The notes beneath the pieces are model-generated. The model ran no database searches, was not told where the DNA came from, and worked only from the letters and a program-made list of their open reading frames with translations. Source: AP-15 sp963772295 (lineage in GTDB: Bacteria; Pseudomonadota; Alphaproteobacteria; ATCC43930; CGMCC-115725). From it: DNA of 64,000 bases. This document shows, in pieces, positions 35,326 through 44,589 of the stretch; the first letter of the stretch is position 1, and the number at the start of each line of letters is the position of its first letter. The stretch spans positions 1 to 64,000 of the forward strand of contig CAVYWO010000007.1 of the NCBI GenBank assembly GCA_963772295.1, read 5' to 3'. A program made the translations under genes and the position numbers.

Positions 35326-36647
35326 TCTCCAGGTCCCTCACTACTTCCTGCGTCTGTCTTGAACCAAGGCCCCTTCCCTCCACCGGCATTACCCGGCTTC
35401 ACCGGTACTACGGGCCTCTCCGCCACCCCATTGCGCCCGGCCTGTCCCTCGCGGGCGTCCGGTTGATCATCCCTGATCACGCATTGGGGCTTCCCGTGTT
35501 GCGCACGCTTTCCTTGTGTACATGCTGCCGCCACTACCCCGGTGCAGCAGATGGGCCTACTCCTCGCTCAAACTCGCCCATCCGTATCAGCCTTCCCCGA
35601 AACCACTATCGGGTCGGCCTGCACATCGACCTTTTCGAGGATTGCTCGGCGTTTACTCACGTTGCGGCCTGCACACTCGCGCGGTCACCAAAACCGTGAC
35701 CGTTATCCGAAGGCTTCAGACATTTCGTCTCCTCCATGCCTGCTCCGGCTGCTTCCGGCTGGAGCGGTCGCCGGGCGGGGCTTGCACCCGCTGGAAAAGC
35801 GCCGCCTTGTCACGGCGCACGTGGCAAGAAGGTCGCTGTTTGCTTCGTGCTCTATGTCGAAGTCTGGGGTCACGACCAGGGGCCAAACTTCCGGCCGGAT
35901 ATGAACGGACGCAAACCGGACATAGTCGACGAAGCGTTCCGTCAATATGCCATCAATTGGGGGTTGCCCCGCGTTGCGCATCTGTTCAATGAATTGAAAG
36001 TCCCGCTTAGTTTGGCGTTGAACGCCCAATTTCTCGAACAACAGCCGTCGGTATGGAAAATACTGCGCGATTTCGTTCCGCATGCACCGATCATTGCACA
36101 TGGCTTGAACAATTCAACCGATCTTTTGCCTCTTGCGAAAGGGCCGGAGGCGCAGCGCGCCTATATTCGCCGAACCATCGATATGATCGAAAATCGCACT
36201 GGCGTGCGCAGCTTCGGCTGGTCGAGCCCCAGTGTCTACCCCAACGCCGAGACCTATGCCGCGAGCGCCGCCGAAGGCATTCGGTATTCGCTCGACGGCA
36301 TGGACTCCGATGTCATTTCGCGTCTTGAGACCCCCTCGGGACCCTTGTGGCTCCTACCGTATCCGCCAAGCGTCGTCGACATGGGCCAGTATCTCTCTCG
36401 CTTCAAGGAAGCGACCGATCTGGAGCGTCTGTGGCTCGACTATGTCGGCGAGTTGGTACACGAAGCAAACGCCAACCCCGATCGCGACGCCACCATCGTC
36501 GCGATCGGTATCCATCCCTTCGTCGTCGGAACGCCCGCCGGAGCGGCGGCCATGCGGCGCGTCCTCGAGAGCCTGCAAAAGGAAAGACTTGTCTGGCTGA
36601 CCGACGTGGAATCGGCGTTGCAGGTGGCCGGGGCGACGCCCTGAGGC

Positions 36648-37094
36648 GCCGCCCGCGCCCCGGAATGCCGCTGGCAATGCCTCGATCGCCACGGCGGCAC
36701 ACCCCGCCAGGTCGCTCGCGGCAATGCCGTCAGGCCGAGCCAGCCCGTCAATGTCGAGCGCCAGCCAGCGGCGCGGTACATCGCGCAATGTCGGCGCATC
36801 GCCGGTAGCAGGATCGCGATGCAGCAGCCGGCGGACGCCGCGCGTGCGCTCCGGGTCGGCGACGGCGCCGCGAACGATGCAGCAGTCCCGCCGATCGGCG
36901 AGCCGCAGCAGCAGCCGCGCCAGCCCGTCGAGCCCGTCCACCGGCACCGTCGCGAGGTCGAATGTCCGCGCCGAGTTGTACCCCCCGATCGTGCCATCGG
37001 CGCGGATCAGCTTGGCGAGCCGCCGCCCCCGCGCGCGGAGGATAGTGATGGCGTCGCCCAGACCATCCGGCGGCGGGTCGGAAACTGCCGGCAT
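36648..37094 (-). pseudogene. N-terminal fragment of a phage/ICE-type primase
   Basis: About 150 codons (GRRLAKLIRADGTIGGYNSA, CCIVRGAVADPERTRGVRRL, VPRRWLALDIDGLARPDGI, LAGCAAVAIEALPAAFRGA) of the N-terminal region of primase-helicases from integrative elements. The helicase part is lost where the sequence meets the end of the deacetylase gene. It follows the AlpA-like gene by four bases, the usual order in such elements. Confidence 0.65.
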
Positions 37095-37098
37095 AGCG

Positions 37099-37308
37099 TC
37101 ACCCGGTTGCCGCGGTCCCGTCGCTGCGCCGCCGCTGTCGCTCAATCAGCCGCTGGTACGATACAAGGACGATCAGCCGTCTGCGGCCGATCGTGATGCT
37201 ATCCAGCTCCCCGGCCGCCAGTAGTTCGTAGACTTTGCTATGGCCAATCCCCGCCAGCCGACGAAACTCGCCGACTGGTGCCGTGATCCGATCCGAAATA
37301 TTGTTCAT
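37099..37308 (-). CDS. AlpA/excisionase-like small HTH protein
   Basis: 69 residues with AGGAGGATGGCGG upstream of ATG 37308. FRRLAGIGHSKVYELLAAGE and LDSITIGRRRLIVLVSYQRL form a MerR/AlpA-type winged HTH used by integrated elements for excision or activation. It directly precedes the primase fragment, so it belongs to the remnant element whose integrase is at 46736-47708. Confidence 0.75.
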   Translation of the reverse strand: MNNISDRITAPVGEFRRLAGIGHSKVYELLAAGELDSITIGRRRLIVLVSYQRLIERQRRRSDGTAATG

Positions 37309-37537
37309 CCGCCATCCTCCTAGTAGATTATGGCGGATGGAGTACAGTCGCGAAGCCTTGCCGTCGCGGAAGGTTATGACGACTTCGGCGCGGAACCCTC
37401 CGGTTGGCAGCGCCGCCGCCGCGAATTGTCTCACCCGTTATTTCTCCCGGTGGCAAATCAAATGCTACGGTTTCTAGGGTGGCGACGATGCTATCCAATG
37501 GTTGTTGGTAAAGGCGGAATAAACCTGTTGGATATAA

Positions 37538-37820
37538 TCAGACTAAACCATACCTGCTGAGCTGTTTCACCACCCCGCCTCCTAGGTGAGCGAGGGATGG
37601 CGATCGCTGTGTCAAACCCTCGACTTTCGGTATCAAGCCGCTCAAAAAACCCGCTAGCATCTCGATCAGCGACAACATCCGCTCAAAGGTGACATCTCCG
37701 CAAATCTCTGACCATTTCTGACGTAGGATTGCCAAGAATTCGCCGAGATCATCCCGTAGTTTTCGGGCAATGGCGGCGCCCCTGAGAAATGTTGGTTTGT
37801 AATATAGTTGGAGGTTCTTG
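37538..37820 (-). pseudogene. 3' fragment of an unidentified gene
   Basis: About 93 codons without a start: NLQLYYKPTFLRGAAIARKL, RDDLGEFLAILRQKWSEICG, MLSLIEMLAGFLSGLIPK, stop at 37538. Codon use and amphipathic pattern look like real coding DNA and are less GC-rich than neighbours, suggesting transfer. Family not recognised. Confidence 0.4.
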
Positions 37821-37973
37821 TGCAGTGCTTCGCCCCGCTTTGGCCGGGGGGGGCTCCAACCCTATGGCAAGCCAGAACGCGTAAAGGATCAGCGGTACGA
37901 TGCCTGCGGGATCGGGTTCGGGCGGTAACCTTTCCTATACCTCCCGCACCTCTGTTCGGGTTGCGAGCCGTTC

Positions 37974-38030
37974 TAGTCGCCCACCGGCGGTGCCGACCCG
38001 CAGGGAATGAAACTTCACCCGCTGTCATTG
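37974..38030 (+). repeat. dispersed repeat, copy B (diverged)
   Basis: TAGTCGCCCACCGGCGGTGC then CGACCCGCAGGGAATGAAAC resembles copies at 17577 and 57943. It runs directly into the TGTCATTGCGAG palindrome. Confidence 0.45.
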
Positions 38031-38113
38031 CGAGGCGCCGATAGGCGCCGCGGCAATCTCGGCGTCGCGGAGTTTGCGGCGTCGAGATTGCTTCGCTGCG
38101 CTCGCAATGACAG
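38022..38113. repeat. TGTCATTGCGAG-type palindromic repeat
   Basis: Perfect 13-bp terminal arms CTGTCATTGCGAG (38022-38034) and CTCGCAATGACAG (38101-38113), with internal GCGGCAATCTCGG / CGAGATTGC symmetry. A widespread intergenic repeat type in proteobacterial and other genomes, of unknown function. Confidence 0.85.
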
Positions 38114-38268
38114 CGAGGGTCGGCCGACGCGGTCCTGTCGGTATGTTTCTTGTTAGCGCGGCACAAGCCTCGGCAGATAGGTCCGGCCACTTCAGCCACT
38201 CAGTGATCGATGCTCTTGCTGATTTGGGAACCCACGCTGGAATTGTCGGTTGCATCCGTGGAACTGGC

Positions 38269-38574
38269 TTATGCAGCCATTTCCTCGCGCGGCTGAACGT
38301 CGCGTTCGATTGCCGAACCGTGCTCGGCGAGCGCAAGCGACAGGTCATAAGCGGATTGCAGGTTCAGCCAAAACTCCGGCGAGGTGCCGAAATACCGGGC
38401 GAGGCGGATCGCGGTGTTGGCTGAAACGGCGCGCGGCTTGTCGCTGCGCAGAATGTCGCCAATTCGGGTCGCCGGAACCCGCAGCGCGAGTGCGAGGGCG
38501 TTGGCGGAGAGCCCGAGCGGCTTCATAAATTCCTCGCGCAGAACCTCGCCGGGGTGGGTGCGAATGCGCGCCAT
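38269..38574 (-). CDS. higA: HigA-type antitoxin
   Basis: 101 residues of the HigA/VapI Xre-family antitoxin: RTHPGEVLREEFMKPLGLSA, then ALRVPATRIGDILR as the HTH and IRLARYFGTSPEFWLNLQSA YDL as successive signature blocks. It binds the toxin encoded 11 bases upstream and the operator before the operon. ATG 38574 is chosen by the family's N-terminus. Confidence 0.93.
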   Translation of the reverse strand: MARIRTHPGEVLREEFMKPLGLSANALALALRVPATRIGDILRSDKPRAVSANTAIRLARYFGTSPEFWLNLQSAYDLSLALAEHGSAIERDVQPREEMAA

Positions 38575-38585
38575 GTCGTTTTCCC

Positions 38586-38864
38586 TCAGTGGTAATCGAC
38601 GATCTCGGCCGCCTCGGCGCCGCCGTCCCGCCAGATGAAACAGATGCGCCAACGATCGTTGATCCTGATGCTGTGCTGCCCTTCACGGTCACCCTTGAGC
38701 GCTTCGAGGCGGTTGCCGGGCGGCGCTCGCAAATCCGAGAGCCGGGTTGCGGCGTCAAGCATATCGAGCTTGCGCAACGCCACCGCTCGGATGCCCTGGA
38801 ACTCGCGGACAGGCTCGCCCTGATGCAATGCCTCGGTGCGCTTGTCCCGGAACGACCGTATCAC
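38586..38864 (-). CDS. higB: HigB-type toxin (RelE fold)
   Basis: 92 residues of a ribosome-dependent mRNA endonuclease: IRSFRDKRTEALHQGE, LRKLDMLDAATRLSDLRAPP, NRLEALKGDREGQHSIRIND, RWRICFIW. Toxin-first order is the HigBA hallmark. The start is GTG 38864, located only six bases after the candidate -10 box, implying a leaderless or nearly leaderless mRNA. Confidence 0.92.
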   Translation of the reverse strand: MIRSFRDKRTEALHQGEPVREFQGIRAVALRKLDMLDAATRLSDLRAPPGNRLEALKGDREGQHSIRINDRWRICFIWRDGGAEAAEIVDYH

Positions 38865-38870
38865 CCGGAC

Positions 38871-38899
38871 CAGATATGACGCGGCGCGTTATATGTCAA
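38871..38899 (-). promoter_or_regulatory. higBA promoter with embedded operator
   Basis: Reverse strand TTGACA (comp. 38894-38899), 17-base spacer, TATCTG (comp. 38871-38876). The spacer holds a near-perfect palindrome ATATGACGCG-G-CGCGTTATAT (38874-38894, 9 of 10 pairs), a natural binding site for the HigA HTH, so binding would block polymerase. Confidence 0.65.
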
Positions 38900-39105
38900 T
38901 CCGCCACTGTCCGCCAACGTCCGCGAGTGCTCATTTCGGTGCCGCTTGACGCAGGGGCACGACGCGCCCCGCGGCCGGTGCGCCGCTCCGTTGCCTGCCG
39001 CCTCAACCGATTCGGCGGCAGCCTGGCCGCGCCCCCGATCCGCGAGCACCTTCCCTTCCGGGGCGCGCCGCCGCGCCGCCCGCTTACGGGTGATCCGGAA
39101 AGGGG

Positions 39106-39244
39106 GAAGCGGACCACCATTGGCCTTGGCCGCGGCCTTGATCACCTGGTCGACGAATGACAAAGACCGGCGCGCATTCGGGCGGCCCCGATCGCGGATG
39201 CGGCCTGGGCGGGGCCGGAAGTCGGGAGTGGCGTTGCGGTTCAT
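39106..39244 (-). pseudogene. N-terminal stump of a VirD2-like (DUF3363) relaxase
   Basis: About 46 codons: TPDFRPRPGRIRDRGRPNAR, SLSFVDQVIKAAAKANGGPL, the typical N-terminal leader of conjugative relaxases on alphaproteobacterial elements. The catalytic part is missing. Indicates that the remnant element was once conjugative or mobilisable. Confidence 0.55.
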
Positions 39245-39568
39245 CGCCGAGAGGTCGCAGCGCGTCCGCCCTCGGACAAGGCGAAACCGGCCGACATCGC
39301 ACGAACGAGTGCAAAAACAGGCGATTGGTATGATCGGCGCCGCCGCCCTGCCGGCCGCAGGCCAAAAATCGACCCTCAGCTCCAGCGCTCCGGCCGGCGA
39401 GCGCTGCATGTCCGAGGTCCTCGCCGTGCGATTTTACATGAATTTACATCAGGTGTGGGTTCTGGCCTCTCAGTGCATTCGAGGCTGATAGCGATCATTC
39501 GTGCGGTTTGCGGCCGCACTGCTTATAACTTGACGAAAGCCTGCGCGGATCGGGCTGATACGAGCCCG
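39245..39568. other. 324-bp gap, no gene seen
   Basis: Between the relaxase stump and the exported-protein cluster; only unsupported short frames. Confidence 0.35.
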
Positions 39569-39934
39569 TCATTTGACCGACACCCGCATCGAGAACGGCC
39601 TGTCCGGCTGTCGCGCAAAGGTGAGAAAGACCATGATCTTGTAGGTTTTGGCCTCGGTCTTGAAGCTGTACTTATTCTGATCGTCAATAACGTCCGGAAT
39701 CGTGAATGCCGTGTCGTCATTGGGCCCGGTGGTTCGAATGGCTATCGTCGCGGTCTGGCCGCTCCGGGTGGTCAGCGTGTAACAAGTGAACGGGGCGTCG
39801 TTGCGGGCGAAGCCCTTGACAATGGCCGACGACGCGCCGGGAGCGAAGCGGATGGCGGTACATCGAGCCTGCGCATGAGCGGCCGTAGCGAAGGCACAGA
39901 GAAACAGTCCGGGAATCACCGCATAACGCAGCAT
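39569..39934 (-). CDS. small exported protein, PPC-like beta fold
   Basis: 121 residues; signal peptide (YAVIPGLFLCAFATAAHAQ). The mature part (RFAPGASSAIVKGFARNDAP, FTCYTLTTRSGQTATIAIRT, then NKYSFKTEAKTYKIMVFL) resembles a short pre-peptidase-C-terminal-like beta sandwich with two cysteines. Eighteen bases after the PQQ-repeat gene, so last gene of the exported propeller cluster. Function unknown. Confidence 0.65.
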   Translation of the reverse strand: MLRYAVIPGLFLCAFATAAHAQARCTAIRFAPGASSAIVKGFARNDAPFTCYTLTTRSGQTATIAIRTTGPNDDTAFTIPDVIDDQNKYSFKTEAKTYKIMVFLTFARQPDRPFSMRVSVK

Positions 39935-39952
39935 GACGATGCCCTTCTTCGG

Positions 39953-41080
39953 CTATGGAAGCGAGAATGCGCGAAGATTTCCGTCACTTGAACCAATGAA
40001 GAGCGTGCCGTTAACTACCGTCGGCGAGGACGAAACCTGCCCTGCTGTCGCATATTTCCACAGCTGCCTACCCGTCCGACTATCGAACGCGTACACGCTG
40101 TGGTCGTGGGATCCCACATAGACGACCCCGTTTGCAAGCGCAGGCGATGAGTAGACATACCCGCCGGTAGCCGCCGTCCAGGCGATCGCTCCAGTCGTCG
40201 CATTTAATGCGTAGATCTCTGTGTCGGCGCCAACATAGACTTTTCCGCCGGCAACCGCGGGCGAGGAATAATAGGTTCCTCCCGTCGGAGCGCGCCAAAG
40301 CACTGCTCCGGTCTTGCCGTTGAGCGCGACCGTTTCAGGTCCCTCGGTCGCAATGAACACACGGCCGTCCGATACAGCCGGAGAAGAGGTGACGATGTAG
40401 TGGTCACTTTGCTGCCACAGTACGGCGCCGGTCTTTGCATTCAAGGCAAACGCACCTTGATAGCAGCCGACAAACACCTTGCCGTAAGCGACCGCGGGCG
40501 AACCGCATGATTGGACGGGGGTACGTGTTGTCCAGAACAACGCTCCGGTTTTGGCGTCGAAAGCCTGCACGGCGCCGGTCGATACGAAAACGCTCCCATT
40601 CGCCACGACCGGCGAACTGAAGTCGGGAAAGTAATAATTCGTGGTAGCCGTCCACCGGCGCGCGCCGGTTTTCGCATCGACGGCGTACAACAGATCGCGC
40701 CCGCCAATATAGACCAGTCCCCCGGAAATTGCCGGAGCGCCACCGATAAATCCGGCGGTGGTGAACGACCACCGCTTCCGTCCCGTTCGCGCGTTGAGCG
40801 CATAGAGGGTATTGGAACCCGAGCCTTCATAGACGATGCCTCCCACCACCGATGGCGATGATTTGATTAGGCCGCCTATCGGCGCGCTCCATAGAACCCG
40901 CAATCGATGAACATCCGCTATGCCAAGAAGCCTCTCGTTCGGATTGTACCTTGTGTGCTGCGGGAGGAATCCGAATTGAGGCCAGTTGACTAACGTCGTG
41001 GCATCGGGGGATTGGAAGTCCGCCGCATGGGTTGAGGTCGCAATGATCCAGAGGAGTGCCGCAATGACGAATGTGCGCAT
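39953..41080 (-). CDS. exported PQQ-like beta-propeller repeat protein
   Basis: 375 residues with AGGAGA ribosome site and signal peptide (FVIAALLWIIATSTHA). At least seven propeller blades, each ending in a xALNAKTGAVLW-type motif (YALNARTGRKRW, YAVDAKTGARRW, FALNAKTGAVLW, YAFDSRTGRQLW and others). This is the PQQ_2/BamB-like repeat; no catalytic dehydrogenase residues or haem site are apparent, so a binding or scaffold role is more likely than quinoprotein enzyme activity. Fourth in transcription order in the cluster 44800-39569. Confidence 0.85.
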   Translation of the reverse strand: MRTFVIAALLWIIATSTHAADFQSPDATTLVNWPQFGFLPQHTRYNPNERLLGIADVHRLRVLWSAPIGGLIKSSPSVVGGIVYEGSGSNTLYALNARTGRKRWSFTTAGFIGGAPAISGGLVYIGGRDLLYAVDAKTGARRWTATTNYYFPDFSSPVVANGSVFVSTGAVQAFDAKTGALFWTTRTPVQSCGSPAVAYGKVFVGCYQGAFALNAKTGAVLWQQSDHYIVTSSPAVSDGRVFIATEGPETVALNGKTGAVLWRAPTGGTYYSSPAVAGGKVYVGADTEIYALNATTGAIAWTAATGGYVYSSPALANGVVYVGSHDHSVYAFDSRTGRQLWKYATAGQVSSSPTVVNGTLFIGSSDGNLRAFSLP

Positions 41081-41149
41081 GGTTTCTCCTGGTTGCTCGT
41101 AGCCCTTGACGAACACGCGGACGCTGGAGCGAGCGCCACCTACCCGTGT

Positions 41150-42754
41150 TCACGGCGTCAGAGGAGTGATGTTGCTTGGCCGCAATCCCTCTGCCGAGGC
41201 GCCCCTGACGGTCAATTGCTGCGTCCCCGGCGACGTGCCGTTCGTCACCCAGAGGCCTGTGTGGCGACCCGAGTCTATACCGGTAAATAAGACCTTGTTG
41301 CCGAGGATGGCGAAACCGGCCGGCGCCAATCCTCCGGAATCCGAGCCAGGGACCGTCAATTCTTTTGTTCCCTCCGACGTCCCGTCGGTTGCCCAGAGAT
41401 TTAGGCGAAACTGCGCGTCGAAGCCCGAGAACAGCACCTTTCCGCCGAGCGCCGTGAATTCGGGATCGAAGTTACTGTTGCCTTCTCCAAACAACCCGGA
41501 GGAGTTGCTCCTGGCAACCCTCAACCGGCTCGTCCCGGTCGAGGTTCCGTCCGTTACCCAAAGGCTGCGGTGAAATGCGGCGTCCGTACCGGTAAACAGC
41601 GCCTCGCGCTTGAAAACGACAAAGTTGAAATTTGTGCTGCTGCCAAATACCCCACCGGAAAATGCGCCGGCAGCTCTCAGCTGTTTAGTGCCTGCGCCGG
41701 TTCCGTCCGTCACCCACAGGTTGTTATGAAAATTGTCGTCCGCGTCATGACCCACGAACAGCACCTCCCTGCCGAAGACTGTGAAGTTGGATCCGGTCAG
41801 CCCGTTGTAGGCTCTCCAAACTATGATCTCTCTCGTCCCAGCTGCGGTTCCGTCGCTCATCCATAGGTTGTATTTCCCGTCTGCATCACCGCCGTTGAAC
41901 AGCACCCTGCTCCCCACAACGGTGAAATCAGGCTCATCGGTATTGATGAACAACCCAAGGGAATTGGCGCGGGCTACCTGCAACTCCTTGGTCCCTGCCG
42001 CGGTCCCGTTGGTCACCCAAAGACCGAAGCGAGCACAGAAGTCGCCGCACGGGGCGCTGCCAACGAATAGCGCCTTGCTGCCGAGGGCGGTGAAACCGGG
42101 ATCGTGAAACTGATCGAGCGGTGCGGTGCGGCCGGCTGTCAGCTCGCGGGTGCCGGCCGACGTCCCGTCGGTCACCCACAGGCCGACTTCAGGTTCGATC
42201 CCGCCGTACGGATCACGATAGGTCCGGGTATCGAAGCCCGCGAACACCGCCTTGCGTCCGAAAACGGCGAAATGAGGATCGAGCGAGCCGTAGCCGTCGG
42301 GGCCGAACACCCCGCCGCGCCAGGCTCCGGCGATCGCCAGCTCTTTTGTTCCCGCGGCGGTACCACCGGTCACCCAAAGACCAAGCTTGCCGGTCCCGCC
42401 ATTCGCAGCAAACAGTGCTTTCCCACTCAAGATCGTGAATTCGGGTCTCGCTTCCGGGGAGTCCTGCGAATAAGTGTAAAAGAGTCCGCGAGAATAAGCG
42501 GCGGCGGCCGTCAGCTCGCGTGTCCCGGCCGACGTTCCATCCGTCACCCAGAGATTGACGTGGTCCCGTTGGTCTTGCCCTGCGAATATCGCTCGAGGCG
42601 CCGACTTTGCGGTCGCTTCCCCTTCGATCCATGGCGGAACCGTTTCACCGCCCTTTGCTAGGTGCGTCGCACCAACGTTCGCCCCGATAAGGCACGCGGT
42701 CGCGATCGCGAAGGCGCGCTTGTTCCTCTGCTTTGAGACGCCACCAGCGATCAT
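41150..42754 (-). CDS. exported ELWxxDGT-repeat protein 1
   Basis: 534 residues. N-terminal basic and hydrophobic segment (KRAFAIATACLIGANVGATH), then nine repeats of about 55 residues, each ending in LWVTDGTSAGT-like motif (variants GLWVTGGTAAGT, NLWMSDGTAAGT, SLWVTDGTSTGT, NLWATDGTSEGT). The ELWxxDGT repeat builds propeller-like exported proteins of unknown function in many environmental bacteria. AGGAGG precedes ATG 42754 by nine bases. Paralogous to the next gene; the two differ mainly within repeat interiors. Confidence 0.87.
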   Translation of the reverse strand: MIAGGVSKQRNKRAFAIATACLIGANVGATHLAKGGETVPPWIEGEATAKSAPRAIFAGQDQRDHVNLWVTDGTSAGTRELTAAAAYSRGLFYTYSQDSPEARPEFTILSGKALFAANGGTGKLGLWVTGGTAAGTKELAIAGAWRGGVFGPDGYGSLDPHFAVFGRKAVFAGFDTRTYRDPYGGIEPEVGLWVTDGTSAGTRELTAGRTAPLDQFHDPGFTALGSKALFVGSAPCGDFCARFGLWVTNGTAAGTKELQVARANSLGLFINTDEPDFTVVGSRVLFNGGDADGKYNLWMSDGTAAGTREIIVWRAYNGLTGSNFTVFGREVLFVGHDADDNFHNNLWVTDGTGAGTKQLRAAGAFSGGVFGSSTNFNFVVFKREALFTGTDAAFHRSLWVTDGTSTGTSRLRVARSNSSGLFGEGNSNFDPEFTALGGKVLFSGFDAQFRLNLWATDGTSEGTKELTVPGSDSGGLAPAGFAILGNKVLFTGIDSGRHTGLWVTNGTSPGTQQLTVRGASAEGLRPSNITPLTP

Positions 42755-42847
42755 TTGCAATGTCCTCCTCTCCCAATTACAGCGAACATCGGCTCGCGTT
42801 TTGCCGCGACCCGGATTGAATACGTATGTTTGCAAGGTGCCAGCCGA

Positions 42848-44485
42848 TCAATCCGACGAGCCGCCGGGTCCTCTTTCCAAGGCGAGCGAATCGGGCGTTG
42901 GTGTGGGCGGAGCCACAAAGGGAGTAATATCTGAGGGGTTGAGGGCTAGGTCGGGTGGCAGCCCCCTGACCGTCAGCCTTTTTGTTCCGGCCGAGGTCCC
43001 ATCGGTAACCCAGAGCTGCGCCCTACCGCTAGCGTCGAGGCCGTTGAACAACTCGCGATTGCCGACGACGGCGAAGCCTTGCGGGGTCAGCCCCTGCCAA
43101 TAGGCACCGAAGACCTTTATCTCCCTGGTTCCCGCCGACGTCCCGTCCGTTACCCAAAGATTGGGATTACCGCCCGCATCCGAGCCCAGGAACAGCACCG
43201 TTCCAGCCAGGGCGGTGAAACCGGGATTGAAATCGGAATTGAACAGTCCCCCGGACCAGGCTCCGGCGACCGAGAGCTCCCTGGTGCCGGCGGCCGTCCC
43301 GTCCGTTACCCACAGACTGGAGCGACCGCTCGCATCCTCGCCCTTGAACAGCGCCTTCTTACGGAGGACGAGGAACTCGGTGTCAGGATTGCCAAATTCG
43401 AGCAGTCCGAGGGACGAAGCTCCGGAGACCGGTAGCTCTCTAGTCCCTGCCGCCGTTCCATTCGTCACCCAAAGGTTTGTTGTGAAGAAGCCGCCGCCGG
43501 CGGCTAGTGCGGTGCCCGCAAACAATACTTTGGTCCCGAGGCGTTTGAAGCCGGGGTTGAGCACACCGTGGAAAATATCGCGGGCGACCAGCTCTTTTGT
43601 TCCCGCTGCCGTCCCGTCGGTCGACCAGAGGCCGACGCGACCCGCTCTGTTCTCGCCGGCGAACAGGGCTTTCCGATCCAGCACTACGAAATACGGTTTG
43701 GTGATGCTGAGACCTGCGATCAGGCTGGAAAGGCCGGCAACCTTCAGCTCTTTGGTACCCGCCGAGGAGCCGTCGGTCATCCAAAGAGCGGCAGAGCTGT
43801 TGGCAGTTGATCCGCCGAATATCGCCTTGTTCCCGAGGATCGTGAAGCCGGGATCTCCAAAGTCGAACAGACCGTCGACGGTGGCGCCGGTCACTTTTAT
43901 TTCGTGCGTACCCGACGAGGTTCCGTCGGTCACCCAAGGGTCAGGTCGACCGATCGAATCCTCGCCGGCGAAGATCGCTTTCTTGCCCAGCACGGTAAAG
44001 TGCGGGTCCAGGCCTCCTGAAAACAGCCCGCTCGAATTGGCCCCTGCGACCTTCAAGCTGGCCGTGCCGGTCGCGGTTCCGTTTGTTACCCAAAGATCGG
44101 CGGGGGCAGGTAGGCCAGCCTCGGCCTTGCTGGCACCCACGAACAGCAGCTTGCCGCCGAGGCGCGTAAATCCAGCGTCGCCATCATCGGTAAGGATCAA
44201 CAGACCGGCTGGGTAGGCGCCTCTGACGGCCAGCTCGCTGGTACCGGCGAAGGTCGCATCCGTTACCCAGAGCCCGCGCCTGCCGTGTATATCGTTGCCC
44301 GCGAAGACCGCACGAGCCACCGGTTTTGCGCTCGCCGCCGGCCCGGTCCACGGCAACGCGGTCCTGTCGTCGCCTTTCGCCAGGGGCATCCCGCCGATGT
44401 TCGCCGCGATCAGGCACCCCGCCGCGAGCGCGAGCGCGCGGCGCGTTCCGGCCTTCGAGCCGCTGCCAGGATTCATCGAAAACAT
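42848..44485 (-). CDS. exported ELWxxDGT-repeat protein 2
   Basis: 545 residues. N-terminal RRALALAAGCLIAANIGG membrane/signal segment, then nine LWVTDGT-type repeats (GLWVTDATFAGT, ALWMTDGSSAGT, GLWSTDGTAAGT, QLWVTDGTSAGT and others) and a Pro-rich tail. Same N-terminal pattern as protein 1 (ACLIxANxGxxxLAKG). GGAGGG lies close to ATG 44485; ATG 44476 is an alternative. 93 bases separate it from protein 1. Confidence 0.87.
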   Translation of the reverse strand: MFSMNPGSGSKAGTRRALALAAGCLIAANIGGMPLAKGDDRTALPWTGPAASAKPVARAVFAGNDIHGRRGLWVTDATFAGTSELAVRGAYPAGLLILTDDGDAGFTRLGGKLLFVGASKAEAGLPAPADLWVTNGTATGTASLKVAGANSSGLFSGGLDPHFTVLGKKAIFAGEDSIGRPDPWVTDGTSSGTHEIKVTGATVDGLFDFGDPGFTILGNKAIFGGSTANSSAALWMTDGSSAGTKELKVAGLSSLIAGLSITKPYFVVLDRKALFAGENRAGRVGLWSTDGTAAGTKELVARDIFHGVLNPGFKRLGTKVLFAGTALAAGGGFFTTNLWVTNGTAAGTRELPVSGASSLGLLEFGNPDTEFLVLRKKALFKGEDASGRSSLWVTDGTAAGTRELSVAGAWSGGLFNSDFNPGFTALAGTVLFLGSDAGGNPNLWVTDGTSAGTREIKVFGAYWQGLTPQGFAVVGNRELFNGLDASGRAQLWVTDGTSAGTKRLTVRGLPPDLALNPSDITPFVAPPTPTPDSLALERGPGGSSD

Positions 44486-44589
44486 GCTCCCTCCACCATC
44501 GAATACGACGATCGTGCGACGCGGCTGCCGCGGCTCCCGCCACGTCAGCCGGCTTCCCTCCGGTCACGGGCTGATTGACCGCAAACACA

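Larger units (their letters stand above)
33834..35820 (-). mobile_element. group II intron (1987 bp) with encoded maturase
   Basis: Reverse-strand 5' end GTGCG (comp. 35816-35820) and 3' end AC (comp. 33834-33835), as required for group II introns (GUGYG...AY). Domain V is at 33948-33981 and the RT/maturase ORF at 33994-35325. The ends are fixed independently by restoration of the deacetylase reading frame. The element entered antisense to its host gene. About 114 nt separate domain V from the 3' end, longer than a minimal domain VI. Confidence 0.88.
33659..36644 (+). pseudogene. polysaccharide deacetylase-like exported protein, split by an antisense group II intron
   Basis: Exon 1 is 33659-33833 (AAGGAGA ribosome site; signal peptide HIARLCLVMCALISAAPSA) and exon 2 is 35821-36644. 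Joining them gives exactly 999 nt, 332 residues, reading through WPGGKKVAVCFVLYVEVWG across the insertion. Later blocks VAHLFNELKVPLSLALNAQF, HGLNNSTDL, FGWSSPSVYPNAET and IAIGIHPFVVGTPAG fit the NodB-type carbohydrate esterase 4 fold. Because the intron lies on the opposite strand, the deacetylase mRNA cannot be repaired by splicing, so the gene is disrupted. Enzyme substrate unknown. Confidence 0.85.

Noticed and set aside
33659..35820. Group II intron as a splicing intron of the deacetylase
   Set aside because: The intron's catalytic ends and maturase are on the opposite strand to the gene, so the gene's own transcript carries only the antisense of the ribozyme.
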